From: Flavobacterium daejeonense DSM 17708
Lineage (GTDB): Bacteria > Bacteroidota > Bacteroidia > Flavobacteriales > Flavobacteriaceae
Reading direction: 5' to 3'
Length of the DNA: 64,000 bases
Assembly: GCF_000425425.1 (NCBI RefSeq)
Contig: NZ_AUDK01000014.1
Coordinates: forward strand, 50,434-114,433
Part shown: piece after piece, positions 9,200-17,579 of the stretch
Layout of the letters: the number at the start of each line of letters is the position of its first letter
How positions within the stretch are numbered: position 1 is the first letter of the stretch
Notes under the pieces: model-generated
What the model was told of the DNA's origin: nothing
The model's input: the letters and a program-made list of their open reading frames with translations, nothing else
Databases searched by the model: none
Position numbers and translations under genes: made by a program

Positions 9200-9438
9200 T
9201 CCATATTGTAATAAATAAGTTTTGAAGTGAATTTTGGTTTGATGTTTTTAAAAAAATCTATTTCTATTTCTTGTGATTTATTTTTCTCTTTTTCAAAAGT
9301 ATTCTTCAATTTTTCAATTGAATTTATAATAATATTTATTGCATTTTCACTTCTATGAATTGGATCATCTATTTCTAAGTCTGTAAAGTTTAATTGCTCG
9401 TTTAATTTAGAAAGTAGATGTGAGGCTTTGTTGTTCAA
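9200..9438 (-). pseudogene. N-terminal remnant of an RteC-like protein
   Basis: About 75 residues (FTDLEIDDPIHRSENAINII, then IEIDFFKNIKPKFTSKLIYY) match the pattern of RteC-domain proteins, regulators found on Bacteroidota conjugative/tetracycline elements. No ATG is visible: the frame opens with TTG at 9438 and is open up to a TAA about 30 bp further upstream. After KLIYY the RteC pattern ends and the DNA continues into the dehydrogenase remnant in another frame. It marks former mobile-element activity. Confidence 0.6.
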
Positions 9439-9468
9439 AAAGTTATTATTTAATGATTTGAGAACAAA

Positions 9469-10527
9469 TTAGTTAATTATTTTATTGGTTATTTTTTTTG
9501 CCGCAATAATTGCTCCTTCCATGTATCCTGCATATTCACTCGCCGTTTCTGTGCCACAGAATAAAAGTTTACCATTTAGATACTCTTTTTGCAATAAAGG
9601 ATGCCCATTGTTTTGATGTGGTCTATGAATGATTGGATTACCTGACAATACAAATTTATCTGTCCAAATTTTATCAAAGTAAGCAATAGGATTTAATGCT
9701 TTAATTCCTAGTAATTCTCCAAGTTGCCGCAATACAAATTCTTTACGAACTTCTTGATTATATGATGTAGCTCCTCCATTTAGAAAACCAGTAAAGCCAT
9801 ATTTATCTTCTTCAAAATTAGTATGGTCATACATTTCCGTAACAATGCCTGCGTGGCTATATAACATGCCAGAGTAACCTTCATTTCTCCAAAATGGTTC
9901 CGAATATTCCAATGTGAATTTAATCGCTCCTGCCATCCAAGTTTGCACAGTAGGAAGGACTTCAACTAATGAATTATCTAAGATTGGTGAAAATTTGATT
10001 TTGGAGGCTACTAATTGAGGAGGAATAGTGATAATAACTTTATCTGCTTTATATTCTCTTCCATCAGCAATTGCTATTACCACTTTATCAGCAATTTCAT
10101 TAATTGACTTAACTTCTGTATTCAAAAGAATATTTTCAAAAAGTGTTTTTTTTGCTAAAGTATCAATTAAAGCCTGTGTACCATTAGCAATTCTATAGGA
10201 AGGATTTTGAGATTCCGGGACATAAAATTCTTGAGGCGGTTCAAATGATTTGGTTTGAAACAATGATTTGCCTCTTGAATATTGTGGATATTTTTTTAGA
10301 TTCAATTCTTCAAGTAATGAAATTAGATTCGAATGGAAGTCTGAAAACCAAGTTGCACCTAATTCTAAAGGAGTATCTGAAATTCCTTTTATGGTTTGAA
10401 TTCTACCACCAAGTCTGTCTGATGCCTCTAAAATAGTAGTTTCAATATTTTTTTTTGATAGTAAATAAGCCAAAGTAAGACCACTTAAACCACCACCTAC
10501 GATTATAATTTTTTCATTTGTTTTCAT
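9469..10527 (-). CDS. Flavin-containing amine oxidoreductase
   Basis: 352-residue FAD enzyme of the monoamine oxidase family. The Rossmann motif IIVGGGLSGLTLAYLL near the start is followed by ILEASDRLGGRIQT. The C-terminal FAD motif is FCGTETASEYAGYMEGAI. The ATG at 10527 is chosen because the 34 residues upstream in frame are hydrophobic nonsense ahead of the FAD motif. It is divergent from the AraC regulator at 10674 with a 146-bp gap, so joint regulation is possible. Confidence 0.85.
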   Translation of the reverse strand: MKTNEKIIIVGGGLSGLTLAYLLSKKNIETTILEASDRLGGRIQTIKGISDTPLELGATWFSDFHSNLISLLEELNLKKYPQYSRGKSLFQTKSFEPPQEFYVPESQNPSYRIANGTQALIDTLAKKTLFENILLNTEVKSINEIADKVVIAIADGREYKADKVIITIPPQLVASKIKFSPILDNSLVEVLPTVQTWMAGAIKFTLEYSEPFWRNEGYSGMLYSHAGIVTEMYDHTNFEEDKYGFTGFLNGGATSYNQEVRKEFVLRQLGELLGIKALNPIAYFDKIWTDKFVLSGNPIIHRPHQNNGHPLLQKEYLNGKLLFCGTETASEYAGYMEGAIIAAKKITNKIIN

Positions 10528-10673
10528 AGTGCAAAATTCTATTTTATAAAAAATAATTTTAATAGAAAAATGAGAAAATTTATGGTATAAATTTACATTT
10601 ATAAGCCATATTGATATAAATGGCATCAAATTGTATGCTTTTTTGTAAATTTGCTTCTCTTCAAATTAAAGCT

Positions 10674-11564
10674 ATGAGTACAAAAAAGGATTCAGTCATT
10701 AATGAATATCATCTTAATAAAGAGCATTATGATAAGCCTCGATTTAGAGTTCATAATTTGAATGATTATCTAAGGAAGCATTATGGCAATACTACAAAAC
10801 CTCATATTCACAGTTTTTATCAAATAATTTGGTTTAAAAAAGGTAGCGGTATTCATTATGTTGATTTTAAAGGTTACGATGTATTTGAAAACGCTATTTT
10901 TTTAATTGCCAAAAATCAAGTTCACTATTTTGATGAGACTATTGATTATGAAGGTTTCTTAATCCATTTTAATGAATCTTTTTTGGTGCAAAATGATAGT
11001 GAAGTTGATTTTTTTCTAAAGTATAACCTCTTTAACAGCCCTTATCAACAACCTTCTTGTTGTGTGAATAATGGTGTAGAATTATTAGATGAATATATTA
11101 TTCAAATAGAAAAGGAATTGAATAATAAAATTGAGTTTGGTAAAGAAGAATTATTGAGAACTTACTTAAAAGCAATTTTAATTCAGATACAACGTAGAAA
11201 AATTGAAGTTGATGAGAAAGATAATAATCATATTATCAACGAGAAGAGAATTCAGCTTATCAAATTTGTCAATCTAATTGACGAGAACTATAATAAAGGT
11301 TTTACCGTAGCTGAATATGCTCAATTAATGAATATCTCTACAAGAACCTTGTCAGAATTAATAAGTAAGAATCTTAATAAAACACCTTCACAAATGGTAT
11401 ATGAACGTATCATATTGGAAGCAAAAAGATTGTTATTACATTCAGACCTTAATATTAACCAGATTGGTTATAGATTGGGTTTTGATGATCCTTCTTATTT
11501 TGTGAAATTCTTTAAAAAGCATTCTGAAATTTCTCCTTCAGAATTTAGAAAATCCATTTCTTAA
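10674..11564 (+). CDS. AraC-family transcriptional regulator
   Basis: 296 residues. The N-terminal cupin-like sensing domain contains HIHSFYQIIWFKKGSGIHYV. The C-terminal pair of helix-turn-helix motifs contains FTVAEYAQLMNISTRTLSEL and INQIGYRLGFDDPSYFVKFF, ending in SPSEFRK. The start MSTKKDSV at 10674 is preferred to the ATG at 10620 because family similarity begins there. It is divergent from the amine oxidase and upstream of three collinear genes that are likely targets. Confidence 0.85.
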   Translation: MSTKKDSVINEYHLNKEHYDKPRFRVHNLNDYLRKHYGNTTKPHIHSFYQIIWFKKGSGIHYVDFKGYDVFENAIFLIAKNQVHYFDETIDYEGFLIHFNESFLVQNDSEVDFFLKYNLFNSPYQQPSCCVNNGVELLDEYIIQIEKELNNKIEFGKEELLRTYLKAILIQIQRRKIEVDEKDNNHIINEKRIQLIKFVNLIDENYNKGFTVAEYAQLMNISTRTLSELISKNLNKTPSQMVYERIILEAKRLLLHSDLNINQIGYRLGFDDPSYFVKFFKKHSEISPSEFRKSIS

Positions 11565-11649
11565 TATTACCATTTCTTTTCTCTTTTGTCCCTTGTGAGC
11601 CTACTGGCTTATTTTGAATTTTGTGAAATAAATTTCAAATGACAAAATA

Positions 11650-11937
11650 ATGGCAAAATCTTATTTACAAATCAGTTTAAAAATTGATAATGCAGACCGT
11701 GGAAATGCAGCTGGTGTTTACAATAAATACAAAACCCCATTTCTTAACGGGATCAAGGGAGCAACATCTAAAGAGCTTTTAATAAGAGATGAGGATGTAC
11801 AGGTGTTACATGGTTTTGAAACAGCAGAAGATGCACAAAACTATCTTTCAAGTGAGTTGTTCAACAATGATGTTGTAATCGCTTTAAAACCTTACCTGAA
11901 GGACAATCCTGATGTAAGGATTTATACAATTGCATAA
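11650..11937 (+). CDS. Small conserved-looking protein of unknown function
   Basis: 95 residues, no signal peptide or membrane segment. The alternation (MAKSYLQISLKI, VQVLHGFETAEDAQNYL, VVIALKPYLKDNPDVRIYTI) suggests a ferredoxin-like alpha-beta barrel of the antibiotic-monooxygenase or EthD type. I do not recognise the family. It lies between the AraC regulator and an SDR enzyme on the same strand. Confidence 0.6.
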   Translation: MAKSYLQISLKIDNADRGNAAGVYNKYKTPFLNGIKGATSKELLIRDEDVQVLHGFETAEDAQNYLSSELFNNDVVIALKPYLKDNPDVRIYTIA

Positions 11938-12022
11938 GTATTCTTCACTGTTTTTGCCAATGCTGTCATTTTTTATGGAAGTATTGGCAAAATAAAATAT
12001 TAATACCAAAATTGGAAATATT

Positions 12023-12775
12023 ATGAAACAAGCATTAATTATTGGTGGTACAACCGGGATGGGGAAAGCCACCGCACAAGAATTATTAAAAAAAGGTATC
12101 GAAGTTATTATTGTTGGTAGAGCGGATAAAAATCTGGAGACTGCTAAAGGGGAGCTAGCTTCTTTTGGAGCTGTAAAAACAATGGGAGTTAATCTTTTTG
12201 ATATGAATGAGGTAAAAGTGTTTGCGGACTCATTGTCCAAAGAATTACCAAATTTAAAATACCTGGTAAATGCAGCAGGATATTTTAGTCCGAAGTCATT
12301 TTTAGAACATACAGAACAAGATTATGATATTTATCACAACTTCAACAAAGCTTTTTTCTTTATAACCCAATCGGTTGTTAAAGTAATGGCTTCAAATGGT
12401 GGTGGTTCTATCGTAAATATTGGATCTATGTGGGCTAAACAAGCTATTAAAGCTACACCTTCATCTGCTTATTCGATGGCTAAAGCTGGTTTACACAGTC
12501 TTACACAACATTTAGCAATGGAATTGGCTGATAGTAATATTCGTGTAAATGCTGTTTCTCCTGCTGTCGTGGTAACACCTATTTACGGTTCATTTATCGA
12601 AGAAGCTAAAATTGAAGAAACATTACAAGGATTTAATGCTTTTCACCCAATTGGAAGAGTTGGAAGACCTGAAGATATTGCGAAAACCATAGACTTCTTA
12701 TTATCTGATGACAGTTCATGGGTTACAGGTGCAATATGGGATATTGATGGTGGTGTTATGGCTGGTAGAAACTAA
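12023..12775 (+). CDS. Short-chain dehydrogenase/reductase
   Basis: 250-residue classical SDR. The cofactor motif GGTTGMGKAT is near the start, VNAAG is the NAG-type motif, and the catalytic S135, Y150 and K154 (YSMAK) are present. The ending WVTGAIWDIDGG is typical. It reduces a carbonyl or oxidises an alcohol with NAD(P); substrate unknown. Probably co-transcribed with its neighbours under the AraC regulator. Confidence 0.9.
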   Translation: MKQALIIGGTTGMGKATAQELLKKGIEVIIVGRADKNLETAKGELASFGAVKTMGVNLFDMNEVKVFADSLSKELPNLKYLVNAAGYFSPKSFLEHTEQDYDIYHNFNKAFFFITQSVVKVMASNGGGSIVNIGSMWAKQAIKATPSSAYSMAKAGLHSLTQHLAMELADSNIRVNAVSPAVVVTPIYGSFIEEAKIEETLQGFNAFHPIGRVGRPEDIAKTIDFLLSDDSSWVTGAIWDIDGGVMAGRN

Positions 12776-12858
12776 AAATACCTCCAGCGAATACTAAAAT
12801 TAGAATGGAGTCTCGGATAGTTTAAACAAAATTAATATAAATTAAAAAATCGAATAAG

Positions 12859-13263
12859 ATGGCTAAAACCATAAAAACAAAATATTTAGGGGAATATTAT
12901 TCAGCTACTGAAGCTCCTTTAAATGAAAAACCCATTACCGTAAATGCAAATACTTATACCCCTGTGGATTTATTAGTGACAGCATATGGTAGTTGCTTAC
13001 TTGGGACAATAGATTCAGCAGCACGAAAAAATCACTTTGATATAGCTGATACTAAAAGTGAAATCACTTTTTCTATGAGTGAAGATAAAACTAGAGTAGG
13101 ACAAATGGAAATTAATATACTATTAAGTAACGATTTTACAGATAGTCAAAAAGAAGTAATTGAAACAGCTGCTGTTAATTATTGTCATGTAGGTAATAGT
13201 CTTGATCATAATATCGAACGCAAATATGAGTTCACTTACAATTCTAAAAATAATTTGTGGTGA
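12859..13263 (+). CDS. OsmC/Ohr-family peroxiredoxin-like protein
   Basis: 134-residue OsmC-fold protein. The central helix carries the first redox Cys (AYGSCLLGTID) and a second Cys lies in AAVNYCHVGNSL, the pair used to reduce organic hydroperoxides in this family. It follows the SDR by 83 bp. With an FAD oxidase and an SDR nearby, a role in handling reactive electrophiles or peroxides is plausible but inferred. Confidence 0.85.
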   Translation: MAKTIKTKYLGEYYSATEAPLNEKPITVNANTYTPVDLLVTAYGSCLLGTIDSAARKNHFDIADTKSEITFSMSEDKTRVGQMEINILLSNDFTDSQKEVIETAAVNYCHVGNSLDHNIERKYEFTYNSKNNLW

Positions 13264-13301
13264 ATTCTAAGGTTAATTTCTAAACAATTAACCAAATTTG
13301 T

Positions 13302-14543
13302 TTATAAATTATGAAAAACTGCAGTATTTTGATTCTTAGTAAATGGATTTGGTATAGGGAATTGGTCTCTATTAGAAAAAAAACCATCTTCTAAATCCAT
13401 AATATCATCGGAGGTACAAAGACAATGTGTTAATTGATTGTAAATTTCGTTTTTGTTTAAGTCAATACCTATAAAAACTAATTCGTTCAATCTGTCACCA
13501 AATTTTTTATCCCAACGCTCTTCAATACTATCTTGATAATTAACAAAGTTTTGGAATTTAATGCGTTCACCAAAAGACATACTTGCCCACCAAATACCAG
13601 CTCCTTCAACTTTCATTGATCCACCAGCCTGGCTCCAGTTAATGGCTTGTGCAGGACGGGAAGCAATCCAAAATAAACCTTTACTTCTGATAACAGTTTG
13701 TGGAAAATTAGTTGTTATAAAATCATAAAATCGCTTTGGATGGAACGGGCGATGGTCTCTAAATACAAAACTTGTTATACCGTATTCTTCGGTTTCGGGT
13801 GTGTGTTCACCTTCTAATTCTCGCATCCATCCTGCTGAAGCTTCAGCTTCTTCATAATTGAAAAGAGCTGTATTGATAATTTCTTTCAAATCTACTTTTC
13901 CATATTGAGAAGTTAAGATTTTAGCAATTGGATTTAGTTTTGTAATCGAAGCTTTTAAAACTTCTAATTTTTCCTGAGTTATCAAATCGGTTTTATTTAA
14001 AATAATTACATTGGCAAATTCGACTTGGTCAACTAACAAATTAACTATGGTGCGATTATCATTTTCAATATCTGATGCTTTAATATCTTGTAAGGTTTTT
14101 GCCGAGCCAAAATCTTTAAAAAAATTAAACGCATCAACAACCGTAACCATGGTGTCGATGTAACTGAATCGGGATAAATCAATATTTTCTTCCTCGTTGA
14201 CAAACGTAAAAGTTTGTGCCACGGGAATAGGCTCGCTTATTCCTGTACTCTCTATCAACAAATAATCAAAACGATTTTCTTTGGCTAATTTCTCTACTTC
14301 GAGCATTAAGTCTTCACGCAAAGTGCAACAAATACAACCATTACTCATTTCAACTAACTTTTCTTCAGTGCGCGATAAAGTCATTTCGTCTTTTACTAAT
14401 CGGGCATCAACATTGACTTCGCTCATATCGTTTACGATTACAGCAACTTTTAATCCTTCTTTGTTATGAAGAATGTGGTTAAGCAAAGTGGTTTTTCCTG
14501 CGCCAAGAAAACCAGAGAGTACAGTTACGGGTAGCTTTTTCAT
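13302..14543 (-). CDS. COG0523 (CobW/ZigA-type) GTPase, putative zinc metallochaperone 1
   Basis: 413-residue G3E GTPase. Walker A is GFLGAGKTT (11-19), the metal-binding CxCC is C70-I-C72-C73, NKTD is intact for guanine binding, and a full CobW C-terminal domain follows ([19 protein letters not shown]). Zur-regulated COG0523 proteins such as ZigA/YciC deliver metal under zinc shortage. The ATG at 14543 is chosen over 14558 because the -7 box at 14572-14579 would put the mRNA start only about 8 nt from 14558. It has its own Zur-type promoter although the queD operon ends just upstream. Confidence 0.85.
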   Translation of the reverse strand: MKKLPVTVLSGFLGAGKTTLLNHILHNKEGLKVAVIVNDMSEVNVDARLVKDEMTLSRTEEKLVEMSNGCICCTLREDLMLEVEKLAKENRFDYLLIESTGISEPIPVAQTFTFVNEEENIDLSRFSYIDTMVTVVDAFNFFKDFGSAKTLQDIKASDIENDNRTIVNLLVDQVEFANVIILNKTDLITQEKLEVLKASITKLNPIAKILTSQYGKVDLKEIINTALFNYEEAEASAGWMRELEGEHTPETEEYGITSFVFRDHRPFHPKRFYDFITTNFPQTVIRSKGLFWIASRPAQAINWSQAGGSMKVEGAGIWWASMSFGERIKFQNFVNYQDSIEERWDKKFGDRLNELVFIGIDLNKNEIYNQLTHCLCTSDDIMDLEDGFFSNRDQFPIPNPFTKNQNTAVFHNL

Positions 14544-14559
14544 AATTTTTTTTGTCATT

Positions 14560-14572
14560 GCAATTATGTTGC
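14560..14572 (-). promoter_or_regulatory. Weak Zur-box copy over the -7 region
   Basis: GCAATTATGTTGC matches the strong box at 14600-14612 at 11 of 13 positions and is flanked as TTGCAA-N5-TTGCAA. It touches the TATATTTG -7 element on the minus strand, so repressor bound here would block polymerase. Confidence 0.6.
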
Positions 14573-14579
14573 AAATATA
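14572..14579 (-). promoter_or_regulatory. -7 element TATATTTG of the COG0523 gene
   Basis: Minus-strand TATATTTG fits the Flavobacterium/Bacteroides -7 consensus TAnnTTTG. A TTG inside the Zur box (plus-strand CAA at 14601-14603) lies 21 bp upstream as the -33 element. Confidence 0.65.
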
Positions 14580-14599
14580 TTGTTTTTTTTTACGTTAAT

Positions 14600-14612
14600 G
14601 CAACAATGTTGC
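14600..14612 (-). promoter_or_regulatory. Zur box 1 (perfect 13-bp palindrome)
   Basis: GCAACAATGTTGC is a 6-1-6 perfect palindrome over the -33 region of the COG0523 gene. The identical 13-mer occurs at 21752-21764 in front of zur and the zinc operon. Fur-family sites are palindromes of this kind. Confidence 0.75.
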
Positions 14613-14619
14613 TTTTATG

Positions 14620-15027
14620 TTATTCAGTGATTTCCACAAAATTTTTATTGGTTTCAAAAAGCACAATAGCTAGTTTCAATTGATTATCTAACTTCGATTT
14701 TAAAATAGTATAAATCACTACTGCTAAATTTTCGGTAGAAGCTATTGTATTAGCAAATTCCGGACAATCAAGATTGAGGTTTTTATGATCAAAACGGTCT
14801 TCTATTTCGGTTTTTATAATGGCGCCCAAAACTTTCATGTCTATAATGTATCCTGTTTCGGGGTTTATGGAGCCTGTTAGTTTTACAATTAATTCAAAAT
14901 TATGTCCGTGATAACTAGGATTGTTGCATACACCAAATACTTCTTTGTTTTTGGCATCACTCCAATTAGGGTTATGCATTCTATGACAGGCGTTAAAGTA
15001 GGCTTTTCGACAAATGGTTATTTTCAT
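14620..15027 (-). CDS. queD: 6-pyruvoyl-tetrahydropterin synthase / QueD family
   Basis: 135-residue PTPS-fold enzyme acting on 7,8-dihydroneopterin triphosphate, made by FolE, whose gene is in the same operon. Zinc-binding histidines are in FNACHRMH and YHGHN, the catalytic Cys is in VFGVCNN, and STENLAV and ETNKNFVEI are conserved ends. All metal ligands are kept. It could serve 7-deazaguanine (queuosine) or tetrahydropterin synthesis. Last gene of the operon, 12 bp after the previous stop; PTPS paralogues are known members of zinc-limitation regulons. Confidence 0.85.
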   Translation of the reverse strand: MKITICRKAYFNACHRMHNPNWSDAKNKEVFGVCNNPSYHGHNFELIVKLTGSINPETGYIIDMKVLGAIIKTEIEDRFDHKNLNLDCPEFANTIASTENLAVVIYTILKSKLDNQLKLAIVLFETNKNFVEITE

Positions 15028-15039
15028 TTCTTGTTTTTT

Positions 15040-15519
15040 TTATTCCAAAACTTCCTCGTATTCTGTTACAACCAATCCTTCTATTGGATGGAAATAAAGT
15101 TCAATTTTCTGATTTTGGAAAGCGATCCAAAAAGTGGAACTCAAAAAATGACCTTTCTCTCTAATGGCTGTTATTTCCTGAAAAGAATTCGTCAATGTAG
15201 ATTCCCAAATTTCTAATGGGGTAGCTTCTGTTTTTTGAAGTCTTATTTGCTGTAGAAATTCGGTTTGTAAATTTTTTTTGTATTTCTCAAATTCAAATTC
15301 GGAGGTTATTGCAATTCCGGAATCATCTTCATTAAGTTTAAAAAACAAAGAAGAATTATCATCAAAAACAAGTTCAATAACATCTATAAAACTATAATGT
15401 TCGTCAGGATTTGATGAGTTTATCCAATAATAATAGAAAACAGAAAGAATGTTTTTTTTAGAATTAAAGTCGTCCAGTAGTTGAATTTCTTCAGGATTTA
15501 GGCAGGCTGTTTTTTGCAT
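15040..15519 (-). CDS. Unknown protein of the zinc operon
   Basis: 159 residues, soluble, acidic and rich in aromatic residues (FYYYWINSSNPDEHYSFID, LELYFHP-type strands near the end). No metal motif, signal or known domain is recognisable to me. It is tightly placed between the carbonic anhydrase-like gene (29 bp) and queD (12 bp), so it should share their function in zinc limitation or pterin/deazaguanine metabolism. Confidence 0.75.
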   Translation of the reverse strand: MQKTACLNPEEIQLLDDFNSKKNILSVFYYYWINSSNPDEHYSFIDVIELVFDDNSSLFFKLNEDDSGIAITSEFEFEKYKKNLQTEFLQQIRLQKTEATPLEIWESTLTNSFQEITAIREKGHFLSSTFWIAFQNQKIELYFHPIEGLVVTEYEEVLE

Positions 15520-15548
15520 TACTATTTTTATTTTAGTTGATTGTTTTT

Positions 15549-16304
15549 TTACAAATCTTTAAAAGCAGGTGTTTCTAAAATAGAAATGTCAAAAGTTTTC
15601 ACTTCAATCTCATTGGTATGTACCACCTGAAAATTTCTCACATCTACCATATCATTAAACTCTGGCGACGTATTAATGATAATGCCTCCTAATAAAAAAA
15701 TACGTTCGCACTGAAATTCCTTTTTAGACATTTTGACCAGCAATTGGATCTTTTTATGAATCTCTTCATAGAAAACTTCGGTTATTTCTTTTTTGGAATT
15801 CTTTGCCTCCAGAATCCTTTGTTTATAAGGCATTATGGTTCGTTCCAACAATATTTGTTGATAATCCATTTCCGAATTGATGGGCACATATACCTCACTT
15901 TGCTGTTGCAATCGTTCTAGTCCAAGCATCAATGCTCCACAACTATTTGTTAATCGCGATTGTCCTGGTCGTATCATTTTTCCTAATTCACCTTCATCGG
16001 TAATTCCGATATGTGGCCCGTAGAAAATAAAGGCATCACCTCCGTCAGGAATATGATGGGCAAAAGCCGCCATGCCGGTAAAACCAGCATAGGGTAAACC
16101 TCCCAAACCTCCCATAGAAAAAGGGCGGGAAAGTACTTTTCTAAAATCGGTAGAAACATTGACATCATCAGAACAAAGTGAGGTGGCAAATAACATTTTA
16201 GACAAATCAGCACCATATTCTTTTTCTAAAAAGTGAAGGTATTTATTGGTTACAGCAGTACCTGTTTCTGCATTTGGAAATTCATTTGAAACAAATTTAT
16301 TCAT
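15549..16304 (-). CDS. LCIB/LCIC-family (theta/beta-type) carbonic anhydrase-like protein
   Basis: 251-residue protein resembling the algal low-CO2-inducible LCIB family. The three likely metal ligands are Cys in ATSLCSDDVNV, His in the AFAHHIPDGGDAFIFYGPHI segment and Cys in RLTNSCGALMLG. Members with these Cys-His-Cys sites can be carbonic anhydrases. The ATG at 16304 is preferred to a TTG at 16349. Gamma-carbonic anhydrase paralogues occur in other Zur regulons; here an LCIB-type enzyme may take that place (inference). Confidence 0.7.
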   Translation of the reverse strand: MNKFVSNEFPNAETGTAVTNKYLHFLEKEYGADLSKMLFATSLCSDDVNVSTDFRKVLSRPFSMGGLGGLPYAGFTGMAAFAHHIPDGGDAFIFYGPHIGITDEGELGKMIRPGQSRLTNSCGALMLGLERLQQQSEVYVPINSEMDYQQILLERTIMPYKQRILEAKNSKKEITEVFYEEIHKKIQLLVKMSKKEFQCERIFLLGGIIINTSPEFNDMVDVRNFQVVHTNEIEVKTFDISILETPAFKDL

Positions 16305-16390
16305 GGCTTTGATTTTGTATGAGTTTTGATTTTCCTGCAAGGTTTTCAAAACTGTGTAGGTATTAAAATTCTGAAAATTGAGACGGACTA

Positions 16391-16405
16391 GGTCAAAAAG
16401 TGACC
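16391..16405. promoter_or_regulatory. Inverted repeat GGTCA-N5-TGACC in the operon's only large gap
   Basis: Lies in the 194-bp gap (16305-16498) between folE and the carbonic anhydrase-like gene, the only sizeable gap in the operon. No convincing -7 box or T-run accompanies it. It may be a regulator site or a processing hairpin; I see nothing else in the gap. Confidence 0.25.
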
Positions 16406-16498
16406 GTGCAGGAAATTAAAAACCAAATAAGTTTTGATAATCAATATTTTGAGTTTTAAATAGTAATGAAAATCCGGTTGGTTACATTATTCTTAAAA

Positions 16499-17152
16499 TT
16501 AAATCATCTTAAAAAAGTCATTTCTCACTTGATCTTCTTCAAATTTCCCTCCATATTCAAGAGTTGTCGTTTTGGTTGTTTTGTCATTCACACCTCTGGT
16601 GGATACACAAAGATGCTCGGCTTCTACGACAACAATAACATCATTGGTTTGTAAGGCTGTTTTTAATTCATTAAAAATCTGAATGGTCATTCGTTCTTGT
16701 ACTTGCGGTCGTCTGCCGTAATAGGCTACAATTCGATTCATTTTTGAAAGTCCAATTACTTTTCCCGAAGAAATATACCCAATGTGAACTACCCCAATAA
16801 TGGGTAAAAAATGGTGCTCGCAGGAGGAGTTAAATGTAATTTGGCTCTCTACCAGCATTTTGTTGTATTGGTATTTGTTGTCAAAAACCGAAATTTCGGG
16901 TTTGTTTTTGGGATTTAAACCAGAAAAGAGTTCTTTTACATACATTTTACCCACTCTATATGGTGTTCCTCTCAAGCTATCATCCGTTAAGTCGAGTCCC
17001 AAAATTTCCATTATTTTTTTGTAGTGTTCTGCAATGGCTTCTATTTTTTGGTCATCAGGCATCACAAAGGCATCGGCTCGCAACGGAGTTTCTGCTGATG
17101 TACTAATATGATTATCGCCAATACTATCTGCTATTTTATGTTGTTGTTTCAT
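16499..17152 (-). CDS. folE: GTP cyclohydrolase I (FolE, type IA)
   Basis: 217-residue GTP cyclohydrolase converting GTP to dihydroneopterin triphosphate, the entry to folate, tetrahydropterin and queuosine pathways. Zinc ligands are present in NSSCEHHFLP and EAEHLCVSTRGV, so this is the zinc enzyme and not the metal-promiscuous FolE2. Other motifs are YISSGKVIGLSKMNR and RPQVQERMT. It lies 22 bp after hisI in the zinc operon and presumably feeds QueD/PTPS. A damaged paralogue is at 7215-7785. Confidence 0.92.
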   Translation of the reverse strand: MKQQHKIADSIGDNHISTSAETPLRADAFVMPDDQKIEAIAEHYKKIMEILGLDLTDDSLRGTPYRVGKMYVKELFSGLNPKNKPEISVFDNKYQYNKMLVESQITFNSSCEHHFLPIIGVVHIGYISSGKVIGLSKMNRIVAYYGRRPQVQERMTIQIFNELKTALQTNDVIVVVEAEHLCVSTRGVNDKTTKTTTLEYGGKFEEDQVRNDFFKMI

Positions 17153-17174
17153 AGGTATTTCTTTTTAAATAGTT

Positions 17175-17579
17175 TTATTCTTCTATAAAATCCAGCTTAC
17201 TTTCTGTCCAATTTATTTTTCGATAAAAACAAGCTTTTCTGTTCTTTCCCTTTTGATTAAAGGTGTGACAAACCCCACCTTTTTCCAGCGTAACTTGATA
17301 TACCAATGCGTCCTGATCACAATCTACCAGTATATTGTCTATTTTTAGCGTATTACCGGAGGTCAATCCTTTTGTCCATATTTCGTTTCTTGACGTGCTA
17401 TAAAAGGTTGCTTTTCGGGTTTTTATGCTAATTTCGAAAGCCTCTTTGTTTACGGTAGCCAACATCAATATTTGTCCTGTACTTGTTTCCTGAACAGCAA
17501 CAGGAAGTAGTCCATTTCTTTTTTGAAATTGCAGGTTGAGTTCGTCAGTTTCTTCTAATTCGGCGTTACCAATTTTCAT
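17175..17579 (-). CDS. hisI: Phosphoribosyl-AMP cyclohydrolase (HisI)
   Basis: 134-residue histidine-pathway enzyme opening the purine ring of PR-AMP. Motifs: WTKGLTSGN, the metal DxDxD segment DCDQDAL, and zinc cysteines in GGVCHT and KACFYR. It is not fused to HisE. The ATG at 17579 overlaps the dcd stop by 14 bp (ATGAAAATTGGTAA), implying coupling. HisI standing alone outside a his operon and beside COG0523 genes points to a stress paralogue. Confidence 0.88.
   Translation of the reverse strand: MKIGNAELEETDELNLQFQKRNGLLPVAVQETSTGQILMLATVNKEAFEISIKTRKATFYSTSRNEIWTKGLTSGNTLKIDNILVDCDQDALVYQVTLEKGGVCHTFNQKGKNRKACFYRKINWTESKLDFIEE

Noticed and set aside
9469..10629. Longer start of the amine oxidase at 10629
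   Set aside because: The extra 34 residues precede the FAD-binding strand and overlap the divergent promoter region; the ATG at 10527 fits the family.
13302..14558. Start of the COG0523 gene at 14558
   Set aside because: It would lie about 8 nt from the predicted mRNA start; ATG 14543 leaves a normal leader. Not excluded.
16499..17152. Idea that this is FolE2 (GTP cyclohydrolase IB)
   Set aside because: It has the CEHH and CVSTRG motifs of the zinc-dependent type IA enzyme.
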